From: Porticoccus sp905181945
GTDB taxonomy: Bacteria > Pseudomonadota > Gammaproteobacteria > Pseudomonadales > Porticoccaceae
Reading direction: 5' to 3'
Length of the DNA stretch: 64,000 nt
Assembly: GCF_047729555.1 (NCBI RefSeq)
Contig: NZ_CP159825.1
Coordinates: 1,374,345-1,438,344 of the forward strand
Below the pieces are notes generated by a model. The model saw nothing but the letters and a program-made list of their open reading frames with translations. It did no database searches and had not been told where the DNA came from. Below are positions 37,163-44,541 of the stretch, one piece after another (the stretch's first letter is position 1; each line of letters opens with the position of its first letter). The position numbers were made by a program, and so were the translations under genes.

Positions 37163-38290
37163 CTACTTCGCCGTTTTTAGCTCACGCGCTCGATAATACG
37201 CTTGTTCCGAAATCTTATGATATTTTTGTATCTGTTTCTTAAACGCCTTTTGAGACTCGTAAGCTTTCTTAAATCTAGAGTCCTCCAATACCATTTTATT
37301 TAGCACCTCGTCAGTGATGCGATGTAACTCCACTAATACGTCATCAGGGAGCTGCCTTAGTTGCACATTATGCGTATCCACCAAAACATCTAATGCCGCC
37401 TGGTTCCGAGCGGTGTACTCATCTAACATATCTTGATTAATTGCTCGCGCAGCTCCTTCAATAATTGCGCGTAAGTCTTCAGGTAGGGAGTCGTAAGCCT
37501 GCTTATTAATGATTAACTCAAGGGTGGGGCCAGGCTCTTGCCATCCAGGATAATAATAATATTTAGCGACCTGATGGAATCCTAATGCAAGATCATTGTA
37601 GGGGCCCACCCACTCAGTGGCATCAATAACCCCCGTTTGCATTGCAGTGTAAAGTTCGCCACCTGGAATATTCACAGTCTCTACGCCTAAACGACTAATA
37701 ACTTCACCGCCAATCCCAGGAATCCTCATTTTTAACCCTTTCAGGTCTCCCAGATTTTTAATTTCTCGATTGAACCATCCTGCCATTTGAACGCCTGTGT
37801 TTCCTGCAGCCAGCGGCACTAAATTAAACGGCTCGTATAGCTCTCTCCATAGCTCCATACCTCCACCATAATGCAGCCAACTGTTCATTTCTTGCGCATT
37901 GAGGCCAAAAGGCACCGTAGTAAACAGGGCGGCCGTTTGTGTTTTTCCCTTCCAGTAGTATGCGGAGCCGTGACCCATCTCCGCAGTCCCTTGAGAGACC
38001 GCATCAAAAGTTTCTAGGGCTGGCACCAGCTGCCCTGCACCATACACCTTAATTTGAAGGCGACCTCCACTCATCTTGCTCGCTAAAATAGAAAAATTTT
38101 CTGCTGCTAAGCCCAATCCAGGAAGGTTTTTTGGCCATGTAGTTACCATCTTCCACTTATAAATTTTTTCTGGGGGTCGCTGTGTAGCCTGATCAAATGG
38201 TTGATTTTTCTCAGAGCCGCTACAACCAATGAGCCCTGATATACAAATCAAGAATAAAGTGATCTTTCGGAAAAAAGTGTTTGTAGTCAT
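37163..38290 (-). CDS. TRAP transporter substrate-binding lipoprotein (DctP family)
   Basis: A 375-residue periplasmic receptor. A lipoprotein signal (LFLICISGLIGCSG, lipid Cys near residue 23) is followed by the DctP fold: WPKNLPGLGLAAENF, YGAGQLVPALETFDAVSQG, and the carboxylate-binding region KMRIPGIGGEVISRLG. It resembles receptors of the 2-oxoacid/TakP type, which I infer from the ALETFDAVSQG and EWVGPYNDLALGF segments. No dctQ or dctM membrane genes are next to it: trkH converges on it and uvrD lies upstream, so its transporter must be elsewhere or absent. Confidence 0.87.
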   Translation of the reverse strand: MTTNTFFRKITLFLICISGLIGCSGSEKNQPFDQATQRPPEKIYKWKMVTTWPKNLPGLGLAAENFSILASKMSGGRLQIKVYGAGQLVPALETFDAVSQGTAEMGHGSAYYWKGKTQTAALFTTVPFGLNAQEMNSWLHYGGGMELWRELYEPFNLVPLAAGNTGVQMAGWFNREIKNLGDLKGLKMRIPGIGGEVISRLGVETVNIPGGELYTAMQTGVIDATEWVGPYNDLALGFHQVAKYYYYPGWQEPGPTLELIINKQAYDSLPEDLRAIIEGAARAINQDMLDEYTARNQAALDVLVDTHNVQLRQLPDDVLVELHRITDEVLNKMVLEDSRFKKAYESQKAFKKQIQKYHKISEQAYYRARELKTAK

Positions 38291-38331
38291 AGGGGTGTAT
38301 CGCTATTAAGCATCGTGTTTCTGTATAAATT

Positions 38332-40497
38332 TCATATGGGGGCCAGCTTGGCATAAGACTGTACTAACCACTTGCTGCCTGCATGAGAGAAATTCACCTG
38401 TATTCTGGCATTAGCGCCGTTGCCTTCAAAATTTAAAATAACGCCTTCGCCAAAAATCTTGTGTGACACTCTCTGTCCCAGAGCCAGGCCAGTATCTGTC
38501 CCTTGATCGCTAAACCTGCTTGCAGTTTTTTTTGCATAACTGGTAGGGCGAGCTACCTGTCTTCCTAGCCTCACCTCCTCAATATGTTCGGAAGGGATAT
38601 CCCGCACAAAACGCGAAACACTATTATAGCTTTCGGTGCCGTATTGCTGCCGTGATTCTGCAAAGGTAAGGTATAATTTTTTCATGGCGCGAGTGATACC
38701 GACGTATGCTAGGCGCCGCTCTTCTTCTAATCGAGAGGGATCTTCTGCAGACATTCGATGGGGGAATAAATTTTCTTCCATTCCGGCCAAAAAAACCAAG
38801 GGAAACTCGAGCCCTTTTGACGAGTGGAGCGTCATAAGCTGAACTGCATCTTCATCTTCGTCTGCTTGTCTGTCCCCAGCATCCAATGCCGCCTGGTCAA
38901 GGAATTGCGGCAAGGAGGGCTGCTCTTTATCTTCGGGCTCAAAACTACGGCATGCAACTACCAGTTCTTGCAAGTTTTCCACCCTAGATTGGCCCCGATC
39001 GCCTTTTTCTTGACGATGAAAGTCAATCAAGCCAGACCCAAGAATAGTGCTATCCACCTGCTCTGGTAAAGCCAGCCCTGTGGCGTCTTCGTCTAGCCTA
39101 TGAACTAGGATCATGAAAGACTGGACAGCGCTACTAGCGCGGCTAGAGAACCTTTTTTCCATAACAGCTTTGTCTGCTGCGGCCCACATAGTTATACTTT
39201 TATCGCGAGCAAGCTGCCTCAGCGCTTGAACTGTCTTGTCTCCAATTCCCCGCGTGGGGGTATTAACTGCTCGCTCAAACGCAGCATCATCATTGCGGTT
39301 GATCACTAGTCGCAAATAAGCTAGGGCATTACGTATTTCTTGTCGTTCATAGAATTTTTGGCCCCCATAAATTCTATATGGAATCTGTGAGCGTAATAAG
39401 GCTTCTTCTAATACTCTAGATTGTGCATTGGAGCGGTATAGAATAGCGGCTTCGCTTCGCAAGCCTCCGGTCTTAACCCAATCATTGAGACATTCGGCAA
39501 TAAAACGGGCCTCATCATGTTCGTTAAACGATGAGTAAAGAGAAATAGGCTCCCCTTCAAGCTCTTCAGTCCAAAGACTTTTGCCCAATCGATCGGTGTT
39601 ACGAGAAATAACTGCGTTAGCGGCGGATAAAATATTTTTGGTTGAACGATAGTTTTGCTCAAGCCTGACCGTAGCAGTTTCGGGATAGTCGCGATTGAAG
39701 TTTAAGATATTTTCTACTTTTGCTCCGCGCCAACCATAAATAGATTGGTCGTCGTCACCCACCGCGGTGAGCCTGACGGTCTGCCCTGCTAGCAGCCTGA
39801 CCCAAGCATACTGAATCGCATTTGTATCTTGAAATTCATCCACTAAGATTTGACCAAAACGCTGTTGATAGTGGGCTAGCAGCTCGGGCTTGTTTAGCCA
39901 AAGTTCGTGTGCCCGCAAAAGCAGCTCCCCAAAGTCCACCATGCCTGATCTTGCGCACGCTTCCTCATAAGCCACATAGATTTGCAGCATAATTCTCTGG
40001 TAGGGGTCTTCGGCTGGCGACAAGTTTTTTGACCGTAACCCTTCGTCTTTTTGTTTGTTGATGAACCCCTGGGCTTGCCGGTATGGCCATTTGCTATCGT
40101 CTATTCCCAGCGCCTGATAAACACGCTTAACCAGTCTTAACTGGTCATCGCTATCTAGTATCTGAAAATGTTCGGGTAGGCCGGCATCTTGCCAATGCAT
40201 TTTTAACAATCTATGCGCAAGACCATGAAAAGTACCTACCCACATGCCCGAAACAGAAGACCCCAGCATGTCTTCCAGGCGGGCTCGCATTTCTTTTGCA
40301 GCCTTATTAGTAAAAGTCACCGCCAAAATACTATAGGGCGAATGATTTTCAATCTGAATTAACCAGGCAATGCGGTGAACCAGTACACGCGTTTTGCCGC
40401 TGCCTGCGCCAGCTAATACCAACAAGTGTTTGTCGGTGCTAGTGACGGCTTCTCGCTGAGCAGCGTTTAGCGGGTTAAGAATTGTCGTTACATCCAT
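38332..40497 (-). CDS. uvrD: DNA helicase II UvrD
   Basis: A 721-residue superfamily 1 helicase for mismatch and nucleotide excision repair. Walker A VLAGAGSGKTRVLVHR, motif II LVDEFQDTN, motif III GDDDQSIYGWRGA, motif IV VRLEQNYRST and motif V/VI (LMTLHSSKGLEF, YVGITRAM) are intact. ATG at 40497 gives MDVTTILNPLN and the E. coli length of 720; an upstream start at 40557 would add 20 unlike residues. Confidence 0.95.
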   Translation of the reverse strand: MDVTTILNPLNAAQREAVTSTDKHLLVLAGAGSGKTRVLVHRIAWLIQIENHSPYSILAVTFTNKAAKEMRARLEDMLGSSVSGMWVGTFHGLAHRLLKMHWQDAGLPEHFQILDSDDQLRLVKRVYQALGIDDSKWPYRQAQGFINKQKDEGLRSKNLSPAEDPYQRIMLQIYVAYEEACARSGMVDFGELLLRAHELWLNKPELLAHYQQRFGQILVDEFQDTNAIQYAWVRLLAGQTVRLTAVGDDDQSIYGWRGAKVENILNFNRDYPETATVRLEQNYRSTKNILSAANAVISRNTDRLGKSLWTEELEGEPISLYSSFNEHDEARFIAECLNDWVKTGGLRSEAAILYRSNAQSRVLEEALLRSQIPYRIYGGQKFYERQEIRNALAYLRLVINRNDDAAFERAVNTPTRGIGDKTVQALRQLARDKSITMWAAADKAVMEKRFSSRASSAVQSFMILVHRLDEDATGLALPEQVDSTILGSGLIDFHRQEKGDRGQSRVENLQELVVACRSFEPEDKEQPSLPQFLDQAALDAGDRQADEDEDAVQLMTLHSSKGLEFPLVFLAGMEENLFPHRMSAEDPSRLEEERRLAYVGITRAMKKLYLTFAESRQQYGTESYNSVSRFVRDIPSEHIEEVRLGRQVARPTSYAKKTASRFSDQGTDTGLALGQRVSHKIFGEGVILNFEGNGANARIQVNFSHAGSKWLVQSYAKLAPI

Positions 40498-40598
40498 AGC
40501 GTCAAATTTTAGCAGAACAATCCGCCGATAGGTTGGTATTAGCAATTTATAAAACAAATTTTTTGAGCAACAACTACAAAAGCTCCATTTGCTTGTAA

Positions 40599-40823
40599 TT
40601 TATTTACAATAGGGTAATAAGCCAAAGAAAAACAGCCGTTACTGATGCTGGCTCTGTTGTCGAACACACCTTTAAGGTTTTTGCTTCTACTGTTGATGCA
40701 CTGCTAAAAGTCAGAGACTCGATGGCTGTGGAGAGGCTAGGCCTTGCTATAAACGCCATGTGTGCCCCTAAGCGAGTAGATTTTTACGGCCTCGGCCCTC
40801 CGCAATCATCTCGGTTATTTTAA
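40599..40823 (+). pseudogene. HexR/RpiR-family regulator remnant
   Basis: An open stretch without a start codon reads like the middle of HexR: TAVTDAGSVVEHTFKVFAST, then VDALLKVRDSMAVERLGLAI, then KRVDFYGLG at the start of the SIS domain, followed by a TAA at 40821-40823. The helix-turn-helix N-terminal part and most of the SIS domain are missing. HexR represses glucose and Entner-Doudoroff genes in pseudomonads. It fills most of the 380-base gap between uvrD and djlA; nothing else is recognisable there. Assignment is by remembered family sequence. Confidence 0.72.
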
Positions 40824-40876
40824 ATGCCGCATATGACAGTTGTGTGTATCACACCCTGTTTCTTCTCGGCAAAAAA

Positions 40877-41665
40877 TTACGTGGGGTTTGACTTGCTGCG
40901 ATAGTCCTTAAGATAATCATACGCTGATTGAATTTCTTGTGCCCTTTCTGTGGCCACCTTAATCATATCTTCCGGTAAGCCTTGGCCTATTAGCTTATCT
41001 GGATGATGCTGGCTCATAAGTTTGCGGTAGGCTTTTTTGAGCTCTTGGTCAGTACATGTCTTGCTCACGCCTAAAGCTTTGTATGCATCCGCTATGCCTG
41101 ATTCAGAGGTTGGGCTATTTTCAGAGAAGCGACCCTGATTAAGGGTCATTTCGAGAAGGTTCTTAAATTCAGCCTGGCTATAACCTAAACGCAAAGCAAC
41201 TTTTTCCAAAAACTTCTCTTCAGCCAAATCTAAATTATTGTCAGCCAAAGCCATAACTATTAAATACATGAGCAACGCCTGCTTTAGCTGCGAGGTCTGC
41301 CCACAAGTCTCTAAAAATAGGACTAGTACGGCCTCAATCTCGGCTTCATTGGCGGCGCTGCCGCGCTTAAACTGCTGAATAGCTGCTTGCCGATGCGCTC
41401 CCTTCATCCCAATTTTTTGAATGAGCGCTTCAATATGGTTAACTTCATCTTTAGAAATGTGGCCATCAGCTTTAGCTAATTTTCCCATCATCACAAAAGT
41501 GGTTTCTAGAAAAACCGTTTGGCGGCGCGCATTTCCAAAAGGATTAACTCCCCCTATCCCATAATTTCTTGCGCGGTCAATACTGCTACCAATACAATAA
41601 CCTAAGAACGCCCCAAACAGGCCTAACAGTTGATACCCAAGCAGGGCAACGATGTACTTATACAT
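40877..41665 (-). CDS. djlA: Co-chaperone DjlA
   Basis: A 262-residue membrane-anchored DnaK co-chaperone. The N-terminal transmembrane helix (VALLGYQLLGLFGAFLGYCIG) is followed by a TerB-like helical domain (about 55-170, KLAKADGHISKDEVNHIE) and a C-terminal J domain with the HPD tripeptide in SQHHPDKLIG. Length is close to E. coli DjlA. The 250 bases before the next gene appear to hold only divergent promoters. Confidence 0.92.
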   Translation of the reverse strand: MYKYIVALLGYQLLGLFGAFLGYCIGSSIDRARNYGIGGVNPFGNARRQTVFLETTFVMMGKLAKADGHISKDEVNHIEALIQKIGMKGAHRQAAIQQFKRGSAANEAEIEAVLVLFLETCGQTSQLKQALLMYLIVMALADNNLDLAEEKFLEKVALRLGYSQAEFKNLLEMTLNQGRFSENSPTSESGIADAYKALGVSKTCTDQELKKAYRKLMSQHHPDKLIGQGLPEDMIKVATERAQEIQSAYDYLKDYRSKSNPT

Positions 41666-41918
41666 GAAAGTCCACTCTCTATGTTGTTTTCAAAAAATGC
41701 CTATTTATAAAACATCATACCAGTTGGGCGGTTTGCTAGAAAGACGGCTGGGCGATTATAACGGCTAGATATCTTCACAAAAACCTTAGCTGTGCGCAGT
41801 TTACGATCATCACTAAGCACAGGGACGATATCTGATATATCAATATATTTATCTCTGTAGATTGTATTTAAAGTCCTGCAGACAACACATGTGGCGGGCG
41901 GATCTGATAGGATAAACT

Positions 41919-43412
41919 ATGGAAAGTAATTTATTTGTAATTCTTGGCAATCAGCTGTTTGAGCCTCAAGAATTAAAAAACCTAGGCTGCAAGGAAGTCT
42001 TCATGGCAGAAGACCATGGCTTGTGTTCTTATGAAAAACACCACAAATTAAAACTCTATTTGTTTCTCTGCTCTATGAGAGAGTACAAAGACGAGCTACA
42101 GCTAAATAATATTAAAGTACATTACTTTAAATTAGACGAACGCAAAGCAAACCAGCCTTATGTCGAGCTCTTAAAAAGCTTCATAAAAAAACATCAGCCA
42201 CCTTCAGTCCATTTTTTTGAGATTGAAGACAAACCTTTTGAAACTATTATTTATGGAGAGCTGAAAAAAGAAAGTCTTTCTTATGTAACCCACCAATCGC
42301 CTATGTTTATGTTTTCAAGAGAAGAGTTCAAGCTGGCCGTAAAAGGAAAGAAAATTTTTAGAATGTCATCGTTTTATCAACAGGGTAGAAAAAAATTCAA
42401 CATTTTATTAGATGCAAACAAAAAACCTCTTGGCGGAAAATGGTCTTTTGACGAAGAGAATAGAAAAAAAATACCCGCAAGCTCTGTCATCCCTCCGCCG
42501 CCCCAGCACAAAAAGTCAGCCCACCATGAAGAAGTTAGTTGTTTGATCAACAATTATTTTGGTAGTCATCCTGGCAGCCTTGAAAATGTCTGGTTTCCCG
42601 TTACAAGGAAAGCGGCGACTGAGCACCTTGAAGACTTTCTGAAAATGAAGGCAGGCAACTTTGGCGCATACGAAGATGCTATGGTCGAGGGCAAGAATTT
42701 TCTTTTTCATAGTTGTCTTAGCGCAGCCATGAACACTGGTCTTCTGTCTCCATCAGGGGTAATCCAGAAACTACTCAGCCATGCAGAAGAGTTTTCCATT
42801 CCCCTGAACTCACTAGAAGGCTTCATAAGACAAGTACTGGGTTGGCGAGAGTTCGTTCGGGGCGTTTATCAAGAGAAGGGGGATTACCAGTTGGCTCAAA
42901 ATTACTGGGGTCACAAAAGAACGCTGTCTAAAAGCTGGTATTCAGGATCAACCGGATTGGTGCCGCTAGATGACTCTATTCAGGGCGCTCTTCAATATGG
43001 CTACAGCCATCATATTCCGAGACTAATGGTAATCAGCAATCTGATGAACCTTTGTGAGATAGATCCCAAAGAAATATATAGGTGGTTTATGGAAATGTAT
43101 ATTGACTCGTCGGAATGGGTCATGGTTCCAAATATTTTTGGAATGGCCACCTATGCAGACGGGGGGCTTATGTCGACAAAACCTTACACATGTGGATCAA
43201 ATTATATTTTAAAAATGAGCAACTATAAAAAAGGTCCGTGGTGCGACGTGGTAGATGGACTGTATTGGCGATTCATGGAAAAAAATAAGCGGTTTTATGG
43301 GTCTAATCCTAGGCTGTCAATGCTAGTAAGGTCGCTAGACAAAATGGCCGATGAACGAAAAACTTTAATTTTTGAAAAAGCAGAGCAGTTTATTCAAGAA
43401 AATACTGGGTGA
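41919..43412 (+). CDS. Cryptochrome/photolyase-related protein (PhrB/FeS-BCP-like)
   Basis: A 497-residue flavoprotein of the prokaryotic photolyase-related group. The N-terminal Rossmann part (FVILGNQLFEPQEL, EDHGLCSYEKHHKLKL) and the C-terminal FAD domain (GWREFVRGVYQ, SHHIPRLMVISNLMNLCEID, PNIFGMATYADGG) are clear. In the FeS group several Cys near MSxYCxxC bind a 4Fe-4S cluster; here the segment reads MSNYKKGPWCDVVDGLYW, so the usual CxxC is absent although C at NLCEID and YTCG remain. DNA repair (6-4 photoproducts) or light sensing are the family roles. A DUF2805-like gene lies 900 bases downstream. Confidence 0.87.
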   Translation: MESNLFVILGNQLFEPQELKNLGCKEVFMAEDHGLCSYEKHHKLKLYLFLCSMREYKDELQLNNIKVHYFKLDERKANQPYVELLKSFIKKHQPPSVHFFEIEDKPFETIIYGELKKESLSYVTHQSPMFMFSREEFKLAVKGKKIFRMSSFYQQGRKKFNILLDANKKPLGGKWSFDEENRKKIPASSVIPPPPQHKKSAHHEEVSCLINNYFGSHPGSLENVWFPVTRKAATEHLEDFLKMKAGNFGAYEDAMVEGKNFLFHSCLSAAMNTGLLSPSGVIQKLLSHAEEFSIPLNSLEGFIRQVLGWREFVRGVYQEKGDYQLAQNYWGHKRTLSKSWYSGSTGLVPLDDSIQGALQYGYSHHIPRLMVISNLMNLCEIDPKEIYRWFMEMYIDSSEWVMVPNIFGMATYADGGLMSTKPYTCGSNYILKMSNYKKGPWCDVVDGLYWRFMEKNKRFYGSNPRLSMLVRSLDKMADERKTLIFEKAEQFIQENTG

Positions 43413-43786
43413 ACCTAAAATTGATCTTTTTAGGAGCTTTACAGTCTCATCAACTTTTTTATCAAAATACTTGTCTTTGGGGCTCTCAGTGCCTATAGAG
43501 TGTTTATAAGTTAGAGAATAGTGTACATAAAAGATTGTTTCGTGTCGTCTGAAGAGACCATTATTGTTGCCCCCCTGAATACAAAATAGGCCTTGCTTCA
43601 ATGTAAAGTGAGCACACTGCGAACATAAAGAACAAAACCTTTAATATAGTTCCGGTCAAGTAAAAACCGAAGGTCTGCGCTGAGGTTCCAACAAAATCAT
43701 ACAGGCTAGCTTTAAAACATGGAGGTTTGCTTATGATTAAGTCCTCAATATATTCTTTAAAATTATGCTTTACATAAATTACATGC
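43413..43786. other. Gene-free stretch without a recognisable feature
   Basis: No gene is supported here. A short AU-rich stem (CCTAAAA at 43414-43420, TTTTAGG at 43428-43434) follows the photolyase-related gene but has no T run. Minus-strand frames give ETIFYVHYSLTYKHSIG (near 43500) and FYLTGTILKVLFFMFAVCS (near 43630), which look weakly coding-like but cannot be joined into a family I know. Confidence 0.4.
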
Positions 43787-43815
43787 TTGAATTTCATGGA
43801 AATGCTATCTATCAT
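43787..43815 (+). promoter_or_regulatory. Predicted promoter of the 113-residue orphan gene
   Basis: TTGAAT (43787-43792), a 17-base spacer and TATCAT (43810-43815) form a good sigma70-type promoter, putting the start near 43822, inside the adjacent inverted repeat. Confidence 0.45.
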
Positions 43816-43844
43816 TACTGCAATATTTTCGATGCTGCAGTAAT
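43814..43844. repeat. 9-base perfect inverted repeat at the orphan gene promoter
   Basis: ATTACTGCA (43814-43822) and TGCAGTAAT (43836-43844) are perfect inverted arms with a 13-base spacer. The element overlaps the predicted -10/start region and ends 8 bases before the ribosome binding site, so it could be a repressor operator or a 5' stem-loop. Confidence 0.7.
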
Positions 43845-43864
43845 TAACATACAAGGAGCCTAAA

Positions 43865-44206
43865 ATGGCAATGAAGTTTGATGGAACACAACTAACTGAT
43901 GGTAACACTGTAGTCGCTAACGTGACTGGCAACAATGCCTCAAAAATGACTTTTGGTAGAGGAAAAAACAGCACTATTATTTATAACGGCGCCGATAACC
44001 TCGAACCCCTTTTAAACATTAGACGCTTTATTATGTATCAAGGTATCGGGACATTAACTCCTGTTGCAATAGTAAGAGACGACAAAATTTATAAGGGTCT
44101 AAGCCATGATGAGGTTTTAGGAACTATGCAGGATGTTGAGAAGGCTATCGAGGGGCCAGCAGACGGTATTGTTAAAGCTGCTCTGTGGGTAGCAAAGGGC
44201 CGGTAG
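43865..44206 (+). CDS. Hypothetical 113-residue protein, family not recognised
   Basis: I do not recognise this protein. It has no signal peptide or membrane segment, a polar N-terminal half (FDGTQLTDGNTVVANVTGNN) that looks beta-rich, a middle RRFIMYQGIGTLTPVAIV, and an amphipathic helical end (EVLGTMQDVEKAIEGPADGI). Expression signals are unusually good: AAGGAG at 43853-43858 spaced 6 bases from the ATG, a sigma70-like promoter, a 9-base inverted repeat in front and a strong terminator after it. It therefore looks like a real, independently controlled single-gene unit between the photolyase-related gene and the DUF2805-like gene. Confidence 0.75.
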   Translation: MAMKFDGTQLTDGNTVVANVTGNNASKMTFGRGKNSTIIYNGADNLEPLLNIRRFIMYQGIGTLTPVAIVRDDKIYKGLSHDEVLGTMQDVEKAIEGPADGIVKAALWVAKGR

Positions 44207-44238
44207 TACTTTTTATCACAAGCCTTTCTTTAACTAAA

Positions 44239-44267
44239 ACCTATGACCTAACGTCATAGGTTTTTTT
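44239..44267 (+). terminator. Strong terminator of the orphan gene
   Basis: A 9-base perfect stem (ACCTATGAC 44239-44247, GTCATAGGT 44253-44261) with a 5-base loop runs into seven T. The left flank is A-rich (TTAACTAAA), so on the minus strand it may also end the glmS/DUF2805 side. Confidence 0.88.
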
Positions 44268-44287
44268 GGTCCCACACAATAAACTAT

Positions 44288-44497
44288 TTATTTGTAATGT
44301 TCTCGGCGATCAGAGAAGGTTCGCACTCTTTTCCTCCAGGCCTGGTAGGAGCCCTCTTTGAGGTTTTCTCGCATAAGTTTTTTTACGTCTTTTTCTAGCA
44401 AGCCATATAGGTTTCTTATATTTTGAAAGCTCGCGTGGTCTGAAAGAGCCATTGCAATAATTTCACTTTTTTCAGTTTCTGAAAGCATACTTGTCAT
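44288..44497 (-). CDS. DUF2805 / TIGR03643 family small protein
   Basis: A 69-residue basic protein: LSETEKSEIIAMALSDHASF, then a helix ending VKKLMRENLKEGSYQAWRKR. The pattern of an N-terminal acidic helix and a C-terminal MR..LK..S...WRKRV is the TIGR03643/DUF2805 signature, possibly a small DNA- or RNA-binding fold. Such genes often occur near photolyase-related genes in marine bacteria, as here. It lies 44 bases downstream of glmS on the same strand and may be read from it. Confidence 0.75.
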   Translation of the reverse strand: MTSMLSETEKSEIIAMALSDHASFQNIRNLYGLLEKDVKKLMRENLKEGSYQAWRKRVRTFSDRREHYK

Positions 44498-44541
44498 CTT
44501 GAACTTTGTCCTGGTTCCTGAAGTGCAAGAAAAATCTTCAC

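Noticed and set aside
43414..43434. CCTAAAA/TTTTAGG stem after the photolyase-related gene as a terminator
   Set aside because: The stem is AU-only apart from two pairs and is not followed by a T run on either strand.
43561..43974. A 137-codon minus-strand frame overlapping the start of the 113-residue gene
   Set aside because: Its first third is antisense to a gene with much better expression signals and the rest matches no family; no ribosome binding site was seen. The possibility of a decayed gene is kept as a low-scoring finding.
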